From Phycisphaerae bacterium (lineage in GTDB: Bacteria; Planctomycetota; Phycisphaerae; Tepidisphaerales; Tepidisphaeraceae): a DNA stretch of 6,347 nucleotides. The position numbers and the translations under genes are program-made. This document shows, piece after piece, positions 5,756 to 6,347 of this stretch; the first letter of the stretch is position 1; each line of letters opens with the position of its first letter. Under the pieces are notes generated by a model, which had not been told where the DNA came from, did no database searches, and worked only from the letters and a program-made list of their open reading frames with translations. Location: assembly GCA_014380825.1 (NCBI GenBank), contig JACMJD010000196.1, positions 1 through 6,347 on the forward strand, read 5' to 3'.

Positions 5756-6347
5756 ATGCTGCCACTGAAATTCATCCCGCTGGTACTGAAACAAATCATC
5801 CGCCATCGCACCCGCACGCTGCTGACGCTTGCCGGCGTCGCGACTGCGATGTTTCTGTTCACCGCTGTGCAGGCGATGCAAAACGGCGTGCGCGATGCGA
5901 CGCAAACAACCGCGAAGGACACGACGCTGATCGTCTATCGACAGAATCGGTTTTGCCCGGCCACGAGCAGGCTGCCAGAGTATTACGGCGATCGCATCGC
6001 CAAGATCCCGCATGTGCTCACCGTCGTGCCGATGAAAATCGTGGTGAACAATTGCCGCACGAGCCTGGATGTCGTCACGTTTCGTGGCGTGCCGGAAGAG
6101 CGCTTCGTTGAGCATTACTTGAAGGATCTGAAGCTGCTGGACGGCTCGATCGAGCAATGGAAGAGCCGCACCGATGCCGCCCTGCTCGGCGAGGCACTGG
6201 CGAAGCGCCGCGGACTGAAAGTCGGCGAGCGCTTCGACGCGGCCGGCGTGACGGTGTACGTGGCCGGCGTCGTCCGCTCGGATGAGCCACAGGATCAGAA
6301 CGTCGCTTACGTCCATCTTTCGTTTCTGCAACGCGCAACCGGCGATC
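5756..6347 (+). CDS. MacB/FtsX-type ABC permease, partial at right edge
   Basis: The first 197 codons; the C-terminal part with the remaining membrane segments is beyond the right edge. A short basic N-terminus (K12, R16, R18, R20) leads into the first membrane segment, about 21-41 (TLLTLAGVATAMFLFTAVQA). The start of the large periplasmic domain follows, as in the MacB_PCD/FtsX layout: residues 57-95 and 98-112 (including VVTFRGVP), then LLGEALAKRRGLKVGERF (143-160), which is typical of this domain. Cys67 (R-F-C-P-A-T-S-R) and Cys100 (N-N-C-R-T-S-L-D) flank the first periplasmic subdomain and could form a disulfide or bind a ligand. I recall this pair in related permeases of several phyla. 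The permease would work with the ATPase and adaptor just upstream to export a periplasmic or membrane-inserted substrate. Family assignment is firm; substrate is unknown. Confidence 0.88.
   Translation, partial: MLPLKFIPLVLKQIIRHRTRTLLTLAGVATAMFLFTAVQAMQNGVRDATQTTAKDTTLIVYRQNRFCPATSRLPEYYGDRIAKIPHVLTVVPMKIVVNNCRTSLDVVTFRGVPEERFVEHYLKDLKLLDGSIEQWKSRTDAALLGEALAKRRGLKVGERFDAAGVTVYVAGVVRSDEPQDQNVAYVHLSFLQRATGD

Noticed and set aside
5414..6331. 305-codon minus-strand open frame, the longest antisense frame
   Set aside because: It covers the C-terminal half of a fully motif-intact ABC ATPase and the permease start on the opposite strand. Its His/Arg/Asp-rich product matches no family.
1..6347. 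CRISPR arrays, tRNA/rRNA genes, insertion sequences, rho-independent terminators
   Set aside because: Reading the window gave no regularly spaced direct repeats, no cloverleaf-like sequences, no transposase motifs and no GC-rich hairpin followed by a T-run.

Overview
The window is GC-rich, densely coding bacterial DNA with short intergenic gaps. It holds two divergent gene clusters separated by a 120-bp regulatory gap (2995-3114). No database search was possible. The combination of a WXG100-like protein carrying WRD in place of WxG, a helical 212-residue protein, a 71-residue acidic protein and an FtsK-type ATPase flanked by coiled coils matches, from memory, cassettes seen in Planctomycetota. 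I therefore suggest a planctomycete, as an inference and not a proof.

Left cluster (minus strand, 2994 down to the left edge). There are four tightly packed genes with gaps of 3, 13 and 22 nt. In transcription order they are the WXG100-like protein, the helical/coiled-coil protein with an acidic tail, the small acidic protein, and a large membrane-anchored FtsK/EssC-like ATPase that runs off the left edge after 609 codons. Together they look like the core of an atypical type VII-like secretion system or another WXG100-linked translocase. The WXG100-like protein would be substrate or partner, the FtsK-like protein the motor, and the other two accessory components.

Right cluster (plus strand, from 3112/3115 to the right edge). 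It starts with a small exported protein with seven cysteines. It continues with an HlyD/MacA-type membrane-fusion protein with an unusually long hairpin, a MacB/LolD-type ABC ATPase whose start overlaps the previous gene by 14 nt, and the first 197 codons of a MacB/FtsX-type permease. This is a tripartite-efflux or envelope-export module. The cysteine-rich leader gene and a cysteine pair in the permease make a metal- or thiol-related role conceivable but unproven.

The gap between the clusters carries a plausible promoter for the right cluster that would give a nearly leaderless mRNA. It also has a perfect 8-bp inverted repeat whose arms sit at the probable promoter positions of both operons. 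The palindromic octamer GCGATCGC occurs seven times in the window, far more than base composition predicts. I see no tRNA, rRNA, CRISPR array, insertion sequence or clear rho-independent terminator.
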